Of a stretch of 64,000 nucleotides of DNA, positions 40,001 through 46,940 are shown in pieces. The position numbers were made by a program, and so were the translations under genes. Under the pieces are notes generated by a model. It was given only the letters and a program-made list of their open reading frames with translations. It made no database searches and was not told the origin of the DNA. Each line of letters opens with the position of its first letter. The first letter of the stretch is position 1. Source of the DNA: Alitta virens (lineage: Eukaryota > Annelida > Polychaeta > Phyllodocida > Nereididae); contig OW028573.1 of the NCBI GenBank assembly GCA_932294295.1, positions 16,760,155 through 16,824,154 on the forward strand, written 5' to 3'.

Positions 40001-43000
40001 TAGATCTGAACACTGTTGCTCATAACCAAGAAGTGTACAATCAATACATTTTCATGATTGAAATTATACGAAGCTTTACTGAACCATGTTAATTTTAAAT
40101 TAAGTCAATAATTAACTTTTCCAAATTCATTAGTTTTTTTTCTTCCACCATTTAATATGCTCTTTGTGGGCAGTGGCAGTGCACACCATGATGCATCAGT
40201 TTGTTCGAAGTGCCTGATTTGAAGTCCTTAATGTATTAGTTCTAGCATGCTGACGGAGAAAGGTTTTACTATGTAGATGAAGGTTTTCACTATATAGTTG
40301 GACTTCCTTGAAGAAATGGATCAAAGTTTTAAAAATTCAAAAGTGAGACATGTGTACAGTGTATCTTGGCCTCTAGGAATATCATATAGCCTTACAACAT
40401 ACGCTTTGGTTAGCATGTTGAAAATTTTTTTGGTGCAATATATCTGTTTGTGATCAATTTTGTGTTAAACATTGCTTTTCTTTATGGATTCAGCACAAAT
40501 GTGAGCAGTATTGGCCAGAGACTGGCAGCCATATTTATGGAGATATCAGAGTTGAAATTTGTGAAGTAGAAAAACTGGCGGATTACACAATACGGGGATT
40601 TGTACTCAGTAGAGTAAGTAGTCCCTCTTTCCTCTACACTCGAATCAGTCAATGTTTGTGCAGTTTAAGTGTGGCTGTATTCAAAGCTGCTACTTCTTAT
40701 TGGCAGGGTGCAGAAAAGAAGAATTTGTGGCAGTTTCATTGCACGGCTTGGCCGGATCATGGTGTTCCTGCATATGCTACGTCCTTGTTAGCTTTCCACA
40801 AAAAGGTTCGGAGTTACGATGACATCACTGCTGGTCCCACTATTGTGCACTGCAGGTAGATAATTTAACCTTTATATACTGAAATGTTCCTGGTTAAGTC
40901 TCTTATTTCTTACTTATAATTGTATTCTTCTTTTTTAGTGCTGGTGTTGGAAGGACTGGTGCCTTCATTGCCATAGATGCGTTAATAACCATGGCAAAGT
41001 CTGAAGGCAGAATAGATGTATTTCGATGGGTCCAAAACATGCGCAAAAACAGAGTTAACATGGTCCAAACTTTGGTGAGAATCTGACAAATAATTTTCTC
41101 ATTTAGCTTGACCTGTGAAAATTCCACAACAACAAAGAATGCTCATTCTGTTCTTTTTCTTTACAGGAACAATATGTGTTTGTGTATGATGCCATATTTG
41201 AATCTCTCAGGTGTGGTGACACATCTATACCATGTGTCAACTTCCGACGGAAATACTCCGATTTGTGTAAATTGAACCCTGAAACAGACAGACCGCGTCT
41301 GTTAGAGGAATATGAGGTTAGTCTTACATCCAAAGAATGGCACCCAGGAAAGGTACCCCAGGCAAATCATGCAAAGTTGGGGCATTATCATAATTTATTC
41401 GTTTGGCTGATGTGGTCAGAGCTGTCAAACTAACTAAAACAAGTATAAGATGGGCCTGTCCTCCGTTCACAGTGTATGATATTGACTCATATGGATTGTG
41501 AAAACAGTTTAACTTGTTCAGAATCACTTTTCATAGCTTCAATTGATGTATACACACCGTTTATAGATAAACAAAACCATCGGGATTGATGGTAGTTTTA
41601 TCCTTTGTAACAGAATTTATCCTTTTTGAGTTGAAGGACTGACCCCATGGGCCAGGGATAGTGGTCAGGCCATGTAACGGTGGGGTCAACTCATTTAAAT
41701 ACAATGTCTGGGTCTTTGATGATAGGCCAGTTTAGAAGCCTTTCTTGACTTCTTTGCTGGAGTGAAGAATAGTAGCTACGACACATTTTCTTAGCAGGTT
41801 TAGCATGGAAACAATTTTTTTCTTCGTGTTTTCAGTTACTAGGTGCGATGTCGCCATCCCCCACCCAGTCTTCATGTAGAGATGCTGTCGACCCTGAGAA
41901 TAATCACAAGAACAGGTTTAAAGATATTATCCCAAGTGAGTTTACTTATTCTTCTGAAAAGATGTTAGAACTCATTGGTTTGCCAGTGGTTGTTAAGTGT
42001 AAGTTTATTGTAGCTTTACTTACTGGTATTTTTCTTTATTTCAGTGGATAATTTGACGAGACCTTATCTAGTCACCTACATTCCAGGCTCCACAGACTAC
42101 ATTAATGCAGTGTTCAGTGATGTAAGTTTGTTGTATTAAAGTGTCATTATCATTGACTAAATTCTGGAAAGCAGAGCTTTTTGAGTAAGCCAGAAACTGA
42201 TTTAGTAAAAATATTATGATTCATGTGTATTAGAATGGAATAGAATAACTTTATTATAACCTGTGAAGGTCACTTGTGGCTTGCATCAATATCTTGTATT
42301 TCCTTGTTCAGGGATACAAACAAAAAGATTCCTTCGTTTCGACACAACACCCACTGCCTCACACAACCACAGACTTCTGGACCATGTGCTATGACCATCG
42401 ATGCAAGACGGTGGTTATGATGAATGAAATTGACATGAAAGATGAGGTGTGTCATTGATTTTCTTTGTTTCATTGTCACTAACGTTTGTTATTCAAACTG
42501 ATTTTTGTGCATATGGACCACTATGTAGCTTGTAATGAACCTAGTGATTTGCTTTCTTACAGACATGTCAGCGTTACTGGCCTGATGATGTTGGAGGTAG
42601 CATCAGCTGTGGTCCATTCAGGGTGGAACTATTATCTAAAGATACTTCACAACTTGACATAGTTGTGCGAGACTTTGCTATTACCCTCAGTATTAAGGTA
42701 ATTTGCTCTTCACTCATATTATCTTGAATTCTGAAACCGATCCTTCATTGTTCAATATCACATACATGTGGTGGATATATAATGTAAATTTATATGGTTT
42801 TGGTGTCGCTATTTCGATATAGACTGAGCCCTGCCGACATCACAATGTACACCCTTGGCAGTCCTGTTCAGATACGAGTCTTTCTCAACTTTCTGGGTAT
42901 ATTGTTGGAATACATTTAAGCATATTGTAATTTCAGAACACAGACCCACATTACATACGTCACTTCCAGTTCCGAGGATGGCCGAGGTATGTCCCTGTGC

Positions 43001-43843
43001 CACCCCAGAAGCCTTCATTATTGCGGCTCCTGGGATTGGTTGAGAAATGGCAGCAGAGATCTGGAAATAATACCATTGTAGTGCATTGTCTGTAAGTAGC
43101 AAGATTGGGCAAACTGTATCTAACTGAAACATCTATCGCTTTCATTTTCTGCCAATATGTTCAAATTTTCATTTGTGTTTTTGGTTTTTTGTTATTTACA
43201 GAAATGGTGCCCACCAGAGTGGACTTTTTTGTACAGTGAGCTACATGTTGGAAAGATTGAAGGTTGAACAAGAGGTAGATGTTTTCCAGAGCACCAAACA
43301 TACTCGAATAAGCAGACCTCAGTTTATTCCTACTCTGGTGAGCATTTAAATTATCAAATTATGATAGCGATCAGTGGCGTAGGATCTTCCAAAGACCTGC
43401 GGGGGGCTGAAGTCAACTTAGTCTAGGGATGCAATGGGGAGGGGGGAGGGGGGCTGTAATTGACAAGTACCAGACCTGGCCGGGCTTGCGATCTGATGCC
43501 TATGATAGCAGTCCAGTGAATTATGTAATTATAGTGCATCCTAATTAATACAGCTGCTAACTGGGTGAGCACCAACATAATTACTAAATAACGGTCTTGG
43601 AATTGGATAAACATTTTTCAATACAAGGACATGTGTAATACAAAATTTGAGCTTGGAGACCACTGTCCTATGGCAACAAATAACGTAAACCCCAATTCAT
43701 CGTTCCTTCTATAACTAAAAAGTTAATTTGAAATTTGTATGGCTAATCCTTTTCTTTTTGTATTTCAGGACCAGTATAACTTCTTGTACGAAATTGCTAT
43801 TGAATACATGGACAGCTTTGATGCTTATGCTAATTTCAAGTAA
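875..43843 (+). CDS. Receptor-type protein tyrosine phosphatase with trefoil, EGF, kringle and FN3 modules
   Basis: Thirty-eight exons join in frame to a 1,849-aa type I membrane receptor. Exons: 875-947, 18950-19090, 24563-24700, 26877-27125, 27596-27730, 30069-30206, 32129-32266, 33415-33513, 33837-34133, 34300-34442, 34532-34748, 34853-35161, 35256-35546, 35636-35859, 35955-36024, 36163-36269, 36375-36570, 36776-36887, 37078-37375, 37664-37706, 37811-37934, 38059-38231, 38371-38537, 38711-38798, 38930-39006, 39107-39143, 39237-39334, 40494-40613, 40707-40855, 40939-41074, 41167-41316, 41836-41935, 42045-42121, 42312-42446, 42563-42697, 42937-43091, 43202-43337, 43769-43843. Domain order: signal sequence, trefoil (25-71), EGF, kringle (118-200), four EGFs, seven FN3s (371-1139), TM (~1154-1177), PTP D1 (catalytic Cys1483) and pseudo-PTP D2. 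It should dephosphorylate phosphotyrosine proteins at the plasma membrane. The D2 active-site neighbourhood (HCLNG) and tail resemble the R2B (kappa/mu) group, but the ectodomain does not. Exon 1 is the least certain part. Confidence 0.9.
1322..1347. repeat. Poly(T) run, 26 nt
   Basis: Uninterrupted T26, equal to poly(A) on the minus strand. It may be the tail of an old minus-strand retrotransposed copy, but no recognisable body was seen beside it. Confidence 0.8.
3179..3194. repeat. Poly(G) run, 16 nt
   Basis: G16 inside a G-rich tract (GGGTGGGCGTGG precedes it). It could form a G-quadruplex and is prone to length error in sequencing. Confidence 0.8.
8952..8976. repeat. Perfect inverted repeat (hairpin), 10-bp arms
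   Basis: GTGTTATAAA, a 5-bp loop TATTG, then TTTATAACAC. It is AT-rich and lies in intron 1. It could be a cruciform or the core of a tiny decayed element; no function can be assigned. Confidence 0.7.
9456..9545 (+). mobile_element. tRNA-like SINE head (degenerate)
   Basis: The sequence has an A-box-like GCGAGTGGTTAAGGC (from 9478) and, about 40 bp on, a B-box-like GGTTCGATTAC (9519-9529), close to the RNA polymerase III consensus. Together these resemble the 5' part of a Leu or Ser tRNA. Acceptor-stem pairing and CCA context are poor, so this looks like a tRNA-derived SINE remnant and not a working tRNA gene. Its 3' extent is unclear. Confidence 0.4.
10635..10682. repeat. 24-bp tandem duplication
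   Basis: Two identical copies of a 24-bp unit (CTATTTCTAGAATATTTAGC + ATCA) lie head to tail in intron 1, consistent with replication slippage. Confidence 0.8.
13016..13039. repeat. (AT)n microsatellite
   Basis: An alternating AT run of about 24 bp ends at TATATG. It is a simple microsatellite in intron 1. Confidence 0.85.
18099..18115. repeat. Poly(G) run, 17 nt
   Basis: Uninterrupted G17 in intron 1, about 0.8 kb upstream of the trefoil exon. Confidence 0.8.
18950..19090 (+). CDS. RPTP exon 2: trefoil (P-type) domain
   Basis: One 141-nt exon, phase 1 at both ends, encodes a complete trefoil module. The six cysteines are in the expected order: C1 in LTCPYVF, C2 in ECGYPGI, C3 in YECES, the C4-C5 pair in GCCWD, and C6 in VRCHRR. 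The RxxCGYPGI and GCCWD cores are diagnostic. Trefoil domains are compact, protease-resistant, disulfide-bonded modules best known in mucosal TFF peptides, zona pellucida proteins and glucosidases. Here it would be the most N-terminal domain of the receptor, immediately after the signal sequence. Acceptor TTTTCAG and donor GAG|GTATGT are both good. Confidence 0.92.
21018..21224. mobile_element. Foldback or MITE-like element with compound inverted repeats
   Basis: The left arm (21018-21054) and right arm (21188-21224) are inverted copies of each other over 37 bp, with about 33 matches. Each arm is itself two tandem copies of a ~19-bp unit whose core is GTCATCGAAATTGGCC. The ~130-bp interior has no coding capacity. 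This resembles a foldback or MITE-type non-autonomous DNA element. No clear target-site duplication was identified. Confidence 0.55.
21300..21390 (-). mobile_element. tRNA-derived SINE remnant, minus strand
   Basis: Read on the minus strand, an A-box-like GGCACGGTGGGTAAGACA (21378 to 21361) is followed about 30 bp later by a B-box-like GAGTTGGATTCCC, with spacing and order typical of a tRNA-related SINE head. It lies immediately downstream of the inverted-repeat element, and both are in RPTP intron 2. Confidence 0.5.
23640..23673. repeat. 17-bp tandem duplication
   Basis: Two adjacent identical copies of TTTTCAGAGGGCATATA. The copies contain an acceptor-like TTTTCAG, but no open exon follows. 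Confidence 0.8.
24563..24700 (+). CDS. RPTP exon 3: EGF-like repeat 1
   Basis: A 138-nt phase 1-1 exon encodes a 46-residue EGF-like unit starting ECRAGYFGWGCRFKCQC, with the C-x-C spacing and G-C cores of the laminin/MEGF/Tie type of EGF repeat. The module ends ...GVGCLLG. Acceptor TTTTTTCAG and donor TTAG|GTAAGC are strong. It sits between the trefoil and kringle exons and is separated from the other four EGF units by the kringle. Confidence 0.9.
24701..26876 (+). other. RPTP intron 3 (2.2 kb)
   Basis: AT-rich sequence with short ORFs only. I see no exon, repeat family or RNA gene that can be supported. Confidence 0.5.
26877..27125 (+). CDS. RPTP exon 4: kringle domain
   Basis: A 249-nt phase 1-1 exon encodes one complete 83-residue kringle. 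Visible landmarks: C1 in NECTYND, the YxGK stretch, C2 in GHICGSW, the NYCRNP core (C3), TWCYY (C4), WDYC (C5) and the closing KPC (C6). NYCRNP and WCY are diagnostic of kringles. Kringles are disulfide-bonded binding modules found in plasminogen, HGF, ROR kinases and KREMEN. I know of no receptor phosphatase that carries one. The lysine-binding-type acidic pair cannot be assigned with confidence. The acceptor is CCAACAG and the donor is GTAAGT. Confidence 0.93.
27177..27328. repeat. MITE-like inverted repeat in RPTP intron 4
   Basis: TTTAGCTTCTCGAATC (27180-27195) recurs inverted as GATTCGAGGAGCTAAA (27310-27325) with one mismatch, about 115 bp apart. The interior is AT-rich and non-coding. 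The arms begin about 55 bp after the kringle exon's donor. It could be a small non-autonomous DNA element or an intronic stem-loop; no target-site duplication is clear. Confidence 0.5.
27596..27730 (+). CDS. RPTP exon 5: EGF-like repeat 2
   Basis: A 135-nt phase 1-1 exon encodes 45 residues beginning PCPTGRFGVNCIHECHCSD and ending YKGDNCQG. It has eight cysteines with the C-x-C pattern of the laminin/MEGF-type EGF. It follows the kringle after a short 470-bp intron and opens the array of four consecutive EGF units (exons 5-8). Confidence 0.9.
27731..30068 (+). other. RPTP intron 5 (2.3 kb)
   Basis: Only short ORFs on both strands. No repeat, exon or RNA gene is supported. Confidence 0.5.
30069..30206 (+). 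CDS. RPTP exon 6: EGF-like repeat 3
   Basis: A 138-nt phase 1-1 exon reads ECADGYFGELCEHDCHCESE... and ends GWSGANCQTG. The donor ACAG|GTCTGC lacks the usual +3/+4 AA/AG, so it is weak, but reading past it soon meets a stop and the next EGF exon joins in phase. The EGF consensus is intact. Confidence 0.9.
30355..30368. repeat. Poly(G) run, 14 nt
   Basis: G14 followed by AGGGGG, a G-rich low-complexity tract in intron 6. Confidence 0.8.
31424..31468. repeat. C-rich tract followed by AAAAT repeats
   Basis: A polypyrimidine run of mostly C is followed directly by A-rich AAAAT repeats. This is low-complexity sequence. Confidence 0.75.
32129..32266 (+). CDS. RPTP exon 7: EGF-like repeat 4
   Basis: A 138-nt phase 1-1 exon begins ECAEGYYGPKCGYQCNCRN and ends GYSGSGCQI. 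The GYSGSGC end also supplies the first part of the next EGF unit, so exons 7 and 8 run on as one continuous laminin-like string. Confidence 0.9.
32267..33414 (+). other. RPTP intron 7 (1.1 kb)
   Basis: No exon, repeat or RNA gene could be supported. Confidence 0.5.
33415..33513 (+). CDS. RPTP exon 8: short EGF-like repeat 5
   Basis: A 99-nt phase 1-1 exon (33 residues) reads ECRCRDPQESCDPHNGSC and ends SGSACHI. It lacks the N-terminal GYxGxxC segment of the other EGF exons, but that segment is provided by the end of exon 7. The array therefore stays continuous while losing about 12 residues. It is the last EGF before the FN3 domains. Confidence 0.88.
   Translation, partial: NAVAVTLRKAVTLTMGAVSLDALQAGQALHVI
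33837..34133 (+). CDS. RPTP exon 9: FN3 domain 1
   Basis: One 297-nt phase 1-1 exon encodes a whole fibronectin type III domain: LLKWRRW carries the conserved Trp, GYMVYYREF the C-strand Tyr, and LAEDTSYTVKVSPIHKENIEG the L-x-x-x-T-x-Y signature. It directly follows the EGF array. Confidence 0.9.
34300..34748 (+). CDS. RPTP exons 10-11: FN3 domain 2
   Basis: Exon 10 (34300-34442) and exon 11 (34532-34748) are joined by a phase-0 intron that falls right after the conserved Trp (ITWK|APP). The domain has an acidic insert between strands A and B (EEEDEVD), and ends with YSIGVSVVNSAGMESE, the F-G region of an FN3 fold. Outer phases are 1 and 1. Confidence 0.88.
34853..35161 (+). CDS. RPTP exon 12: FN3 domain 3
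   Basis: A single 309-nt phase 1-1 exon. VGVSWSPAA carries the Trp, TYVIRYKEL the C strand, and LRPYTRYQVRIWGESPAGKG is a textbook FN3 end. Confidence 0.92.
35256..35546 (+). CDS. RPTP exon 13: FN3 domain 4
   Basis: A single 291-nt phase 1-1 exon. STFKWDPIEC carries the Trp, VGYRYKVTN the C strand, and LTPYTNYSFAVQFINHIGEG the FN3 signature. Two potential N-glycosylation sites (NET, NYS) are visible. Confidence 0.92.
35636..36024 (+). CDS. RPTP exons 14-15: FN3 domain 5
   Basis: Exon 14 (35636-35859) and exon 15 (35955-36024) are joined at a phase-0 intron inside the F strand (GYGVQ|VRAYTPVGHG). VEWSPPDPPHG-LTGYEVQYW is a strong FN3 core. Exon 15 adds only 23 codons and a phase-1 end. Confidence 0.9.
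36163..36570 (+). CDS. RPTP exons 16-17: FN3 domain 6
   Basis: Exon 16 (36163-36269) and exon 17 (36375-36570) are joined by a phase-0 intron after DNYQ. LTLSWNEPKKSNG carries the Trp, and LYPGTQYVCTLRASTRKGYG the terminal FN3 signature. Confidence 0.9.
36776..37706 (+). CDS. RPTP exons 18-20: juxtamembrane FN3-like domain 7 with furin-like site
   Basis: Exons 36776-36887, 37078-37375 and 37664-37706 encode 151 residues. The second half (YIAAEFERM ... FVVGDNKTYGGYYNAPL ... YDVWYGVINVVDG) matches the membrane-proximal FN3-like domain shared by many receptor phosphatases. An inserted basic stretch, RRLRR followed by S (37133-37150), fits the R-x-K/R-R furin consensus. Proteolytic cleavage in this membrane-proximal region by furin-type proteases is known for LAR and R2B phosphatases, so this receptor may also mature into two non-covalently bound chains. 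Phases: in 1, out 1. Confidence 0.85.
37811..37934 (+). CDS. RPTP exon 21: transmembrane segment
   Basis: The exon encodes an acidic stalk (VGERVDPDDKSSS), then a ~25-residue hydrophobic helix MMVAGAGVAALIAIILIIII (continuing IAVIIS). Basic residues RRRNQKK follow across the next junction as a stop-transfer signal. This fixes a type I topology with the PTP domains inside the cell. Confidence 0.93.
38059..38537 (+). CDS. RPTP exons 22-23: cytosolic juxtamembrane segment and wedge
   Basis: Exon 22 (38059-38231) encodes a proline- and basic-rich linker (PLRPPRRFELEQ) with a possible SH3-binding motif. Exon 23 (38371-38537) encodes an acidic Ser/Asp run (PDDSDSTDSETDNPYSN) and the helix-turn-helix wedge start ISIENLWNYIKEKKASRTEG that precedes PTP D1. 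The intron between them uses a GC donor: CAG|GCAAGT at 38232, with CAG|GT at the acceptor end. Only that donor keeps the reading frame. Confidence 0.88.
38711..41316 (+). CDS. RPTP exons 24-31: catalytic phosphatase domain D1
   Basis: Eight exons (38711-38798, 38930-39006, 39107-39143, 39237-39334, 40494-40613, 40707-40855, 40939-41074, 41167-41316) encode a complete PTP fold. Conserved motifs are present and intact: KNRY, DYINADYIDG, the QGP stretch, QYWPE, the WPDHGVP general-acid loop (Asp1451), the HCSAGVGRTG signature (Cys1483, Arg1489) split by an intron after HC-, and the MVQT-EQY Q-loop. D1 should therefore be an active tyrosine phosphatase acting through a cysteinyl-phosphate intermediate. 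A 1.16-kb intron between GR and HKCEQYWP contains a possible cassette exon (39704-39748). Confidence 0.95.
39704..39748 (+). CDS. Possible in-frame cassette exon within D1
   Basis: Inside the intron 39335-40493, a TTGTTAG acceptor and a GAG|GTAACG donor bracket exactly 45 nt. Both flanking exons meet in phase 0, and the 45 nt translate without a stop to NSRGNQGASTSNEAE. Inclusion would insert 15 hydrophilic residues between VEDGR and HKCEQYWP, a surface turn of the PTP fold. The stretch is visibly richer in G+C than the surrounding intron. The acceptor's pyrimidine tract is modest, so this could be chance. Confidence 0.35.
41836..43843 (+). CDS. RPTP exons 32-38: degenerate phosphatase domain D2 and stop
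   Basis: Exons 41836-41935, 42045-42121, 42312-42446, 42563-42697, 42937-43091, 43202-43337 and 43769-43843 encode the linker, D2 and the C-terminus (DAYANFK, stop TAA 43841-43843). The fold landmarks DYINAVFSDGYKQKD, QRYWPDD, HFQFRGWP and LDQYNFLYEIAIEYMDSF are clear. The catalytic elements are not: KNRY is LTRPY, WPD is WPR (Arg1745), and the signature reads HCLNGAHQSG, keeping Cys1779 but with Gln1785 where the phosphate-binding Arg should be. D2 is therefore predicted to be a pseudophosphatase with a regulatory or binding role, as is common for second domains. The HCLNG and EYxxSF features resemble R2B receptors. Confidence 0.93.
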
Positions 43844-44063
43844 TCTTCTAGAATGTCTTGAGGTCAGGGCGTAAGGTCATGAAAGTTGTCCAGTGCATTT
43901 AAGTATTATGTAAAGAATACATAGTTCACCTCAGGCTTTCTAATGCAGTTATTAAGAAATGATGTACCTGTTATGAATAGCTCTGACTGATGTGATCTTA
44001 TGTTATTTGTTTAATGTACTTTGACACTTGTTATTTGTTTTGAAGTAGTGTGTCACAAATAAA

Positions 44064-44213
44064 TGCATTGTATATTTATCTTGTGAAGACCTAAATGACT
44101 GAAATATAAGAACAATTTTACAAATGTTGCCAAAAATATGCATTTTATATTATCTTGTGAAAACCTAAATGACTGAAATATAAGAACAATTTTACAAATG
44201 TTGCCAAAAATAT
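44064..44213. repeat. 75-bp tandem duplication in the RPTP 3' UTR
   Basis: Two adjacent ~75-bp copies, 44064-44138 and 44139-44213, are nearly identical; the shared core includes GACTGAAATATAAGAACAAT. A few substitutions sit near the start of the unit. The duplication lies immediately downstream of the proximal AATAAA-like hexamer. Confidence 0.85.
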
Positions 44214-45191
44214 TTCCTATAGATCTTTTTCTCATGTTACAGTATAGAACGGTGCTATTTATTATGTATATATTTGTACAGTTTTAGTGTAATAGACAAA
44301 ACTATGGAAATTATGATTTGTATGTGAGCAATTAGATCAGCTGATCTGCTTATTGTAATGTAAGATTGCGAGGTGTCATGGTGATATTTTATTGAATGTT
44401 TTGATGCGTGTTTTTATAAATGTTGCTTCAGAGATGGCAGAATTGTTTTAATTTTAGAAGTTGAGAGTGTATCAGAAAAGGATCATAGTCTTAGAACAAA
44501 AAGGTCAAATTATTTGTTTCCAAAAGAACAATATTATTTTTATACATAATCTGAAGAAAAACAATTTTTTTATGGCTCCTTTTTTCCTCTTATTATTAGA
44601 AATATTCGCTGTGGTAGTGTACAAATTTAAGTATTTCTTGCTGTTGATATAGTGAACACAAATAGTGAAAAAGAACGTTAGGTAATGCAATTACAGTTTA
44701 ATTGACAGGCCTTTTTTCTCTTTCTCATGTATCGGTGGATCTGTCTTTGGGAAATTAGCATTTGCAGATCTGGTAGTGAAAATATATAGTGAAGAAAAAG
44801 TATTTTCATAAATGGCATAGAAAAAAAACTTTTATAGCAATCCTGGTGATTTCACTGCCATGATTTGCCAGTATATCTAGTCTAAATATGAATCTGCTTG
44901 TCTGCTGTTCAATATCAAGACTAAGTGAATTCAGTACCAAACTTTTGTTATGTACGTTGACGGCTTCAGAAGCTTGTTGAAATTGATCTTTGCTGTATAT
45001 AGTATATACCTAGTGGGCTGTATATAGATCTTTTAAAGTGCAATTTGTACATAGAATTTTTGCTATTTGATATGAGTTATCAGGTGAAAGGGATCCAGTA
45101 TGCCTTATTTATTGAGTTGACAATCATATCATGTACTCGCCTGTAATCAAGTAGTCATTATGATTGACTTCATTATTATGCATTTATTATC

Positions 45192-45197
45192 AATAAA
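45192..45197 (+). terminator. Poly(A) signal of the RPTP
   Basis: A canonical AATAAA is followed about 30 bp later by a T/G-rich stretch (TTCTTGTTCATTGTTG), as expected for a cleavage and polyadenylation site. Confidence 0.65.
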
Positions 45198-45215
45198 ACA
45201 GTAATATGAAAATTC

Positions 45216-46940
45216 ACGTTCTTGTTCATTGTTGCATTCTTTTGGATATATCACAAAATAGATAATAATTGTGTTTATCACCAAAGATCAGTGGGCCCAT
45301 GGAAATGAGAAACCTGTGTGCTTCCATAATGGAGAAGCTGAGCCACTTCAATATATTGAAAGCCAAAAAGTGCTCTGAGTCCTAGTCCAGGCTCTCCTAA
45401 GGAGATATATTTCAGCTGAGTGAGACCTTTGATTGGTGATGCCTTGTACTCGGTGTCTATGCTGGGGCAACTAAAGACCCCCACTCATGGGAAGGATTTG
45501 TGTAATGGTTGGACTCCTAAATCGTATCACATCATCATTACATTTGCCTCTGGTAGGTGGTCATACAAGCTGACCCAGCTTCAGATCAGGAGCATTGAGA
45601 CAAGGTTTCTTCATAAGAGTGGGGAAAAAAAATCTCAAACACGGGGCAATCAATCCATTTTTACTGATAGTGTGATACCCATTTCATGTAATAACTAGAT
45701 CTGACGGCTCTCATGACAGAGAAACGGACCTGTTAAAACAATGTGACACGTAGGCCTGAAATTCCCACATTTATGGAAGCCTCAGCCTTTATAATTTCAA
45801 GCTTGGTATGTCCAACAGCAGTCAACAGCAGTCAAAATGTTGTCCTCCATCTGAGGGGCCACCATGTCTTTTTCCCAGAACAATCTCGTAAAACATGTTA
45901 GTGCCAAATAGAGCTCTTTAACAAATTCATACAAATGTCCACTGATACGTAACCACTTCTGGCAGTTCCAAGTTTCAATTGCAATTTAACCTTGGCAACT
46001 GGTGGTAGATATATTGACAATAGTCCATAATTTGTTCTACATTTGAGCATGCTCTCAAGACTTAAACTCAAATACAATTAACTTCCAACTCACTCAATGG
46101 TTAGTCAAGCAACCCTGCCAATTGTGTAATTAATTAGTTCTGCCATTTGAGATAGAGCTAGCAAGTGCAATTCTGGACATCTGACAAGCTAAGATCCAAT
46201 AGGGTAAAATTTGTGGCATTTCCCGGCATTTTTGCCGCTCTGAGGGCTGCCAATTCTGGATAGGAGACCAGACTTACCAGAGGGTTTCTCTGTGAAAAAG
46301 ACTGTTCAGTATAGTAGAGATTGTTCTGGGCACAAAGGTCTCAGTTATCAACTCATCAGGAGCTTTTATGTATCCAATCTCATTGGCTTCTTCAACTCAA
46401 CCTTCACAGTTGATCTGTTCAGTGTGGTTGTAATATTCACCACCAGAGGCACTATAGTGGGGCTGCATTCATGGCCAAGAGCCGTAAAATCAGTGATATA
46501 ATGCAAAAATAGCCATATTTTGCCATTTTTCTCAAGGAAGGGCGGTTATTTCCAAAATCCGCCAAATAATCAGCCATCTGCATGTCTAGTGGCTCAGTTC
46601 GAGACCATTCTGGAGCCCTCTCACTTGCTCCCCAAACAGTGGCTGAATTACAACAAGATCAAAAACAGTCCCTCAGTTCACCTCTCATGACAGAGAAGTG
46701 AATGCAATGACAGAGAACCCTGAAGGTTTCTCGGTCAACTTCAAGGCATTTACAAAGTGATGCAGCATTTTATTATAATTTGTGTCAAACGGTTACCAAC
46801 CATGGCTTGCCATCCTTGACTAGCCAGTTGCCACTATTAGCTTGATAAGAATGAGTTGCGGCTGGTGCTAGACTAAAAAAAAACTTCATTGCAGAGGTGT
46901 TTGTCAAGGTTATTACTTACAAGACAAAGAAAGCACATAC
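45216..46940. other. Intergenic interval between convergent genes
   Basis: No gene or recognised repeat is supported. The longest ORF is ~90 codons with no motif. A short duplication (CAACAGCAGT twice) occurs near 45817. The sequence has slightly higher G+C than the flanking UTRs and may be an old, diverged repeat. Confidence 0.5.

Larger units (their letters stand above)
43844..45215 (+). other. RPTP 3' UTR
   Basis: About 1.37 kb of AT-rich sequence from the stop codon to just past the AATAAA at 45192. It holds an earlier AATAAA-type hexamer near 44058 (a possible proximal site) and a 75-bp tandem duplication. ATTTA and T-rich stretches are frequent, as in AU-rich 3' UTRs. Confidence 0.6.

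Noticed and set aside
44064..44213. CRISPR-like or satellite array
   Set aside because: Only two adjacent copies without spacers, in a eukaryotic 3' UTR; a plain tandem duplication.
46292..46501. Short ORF in the intergenic interval as a gene
   Set aside because: Fewer than 70 codons, no motif, no promoter or splice evidence.
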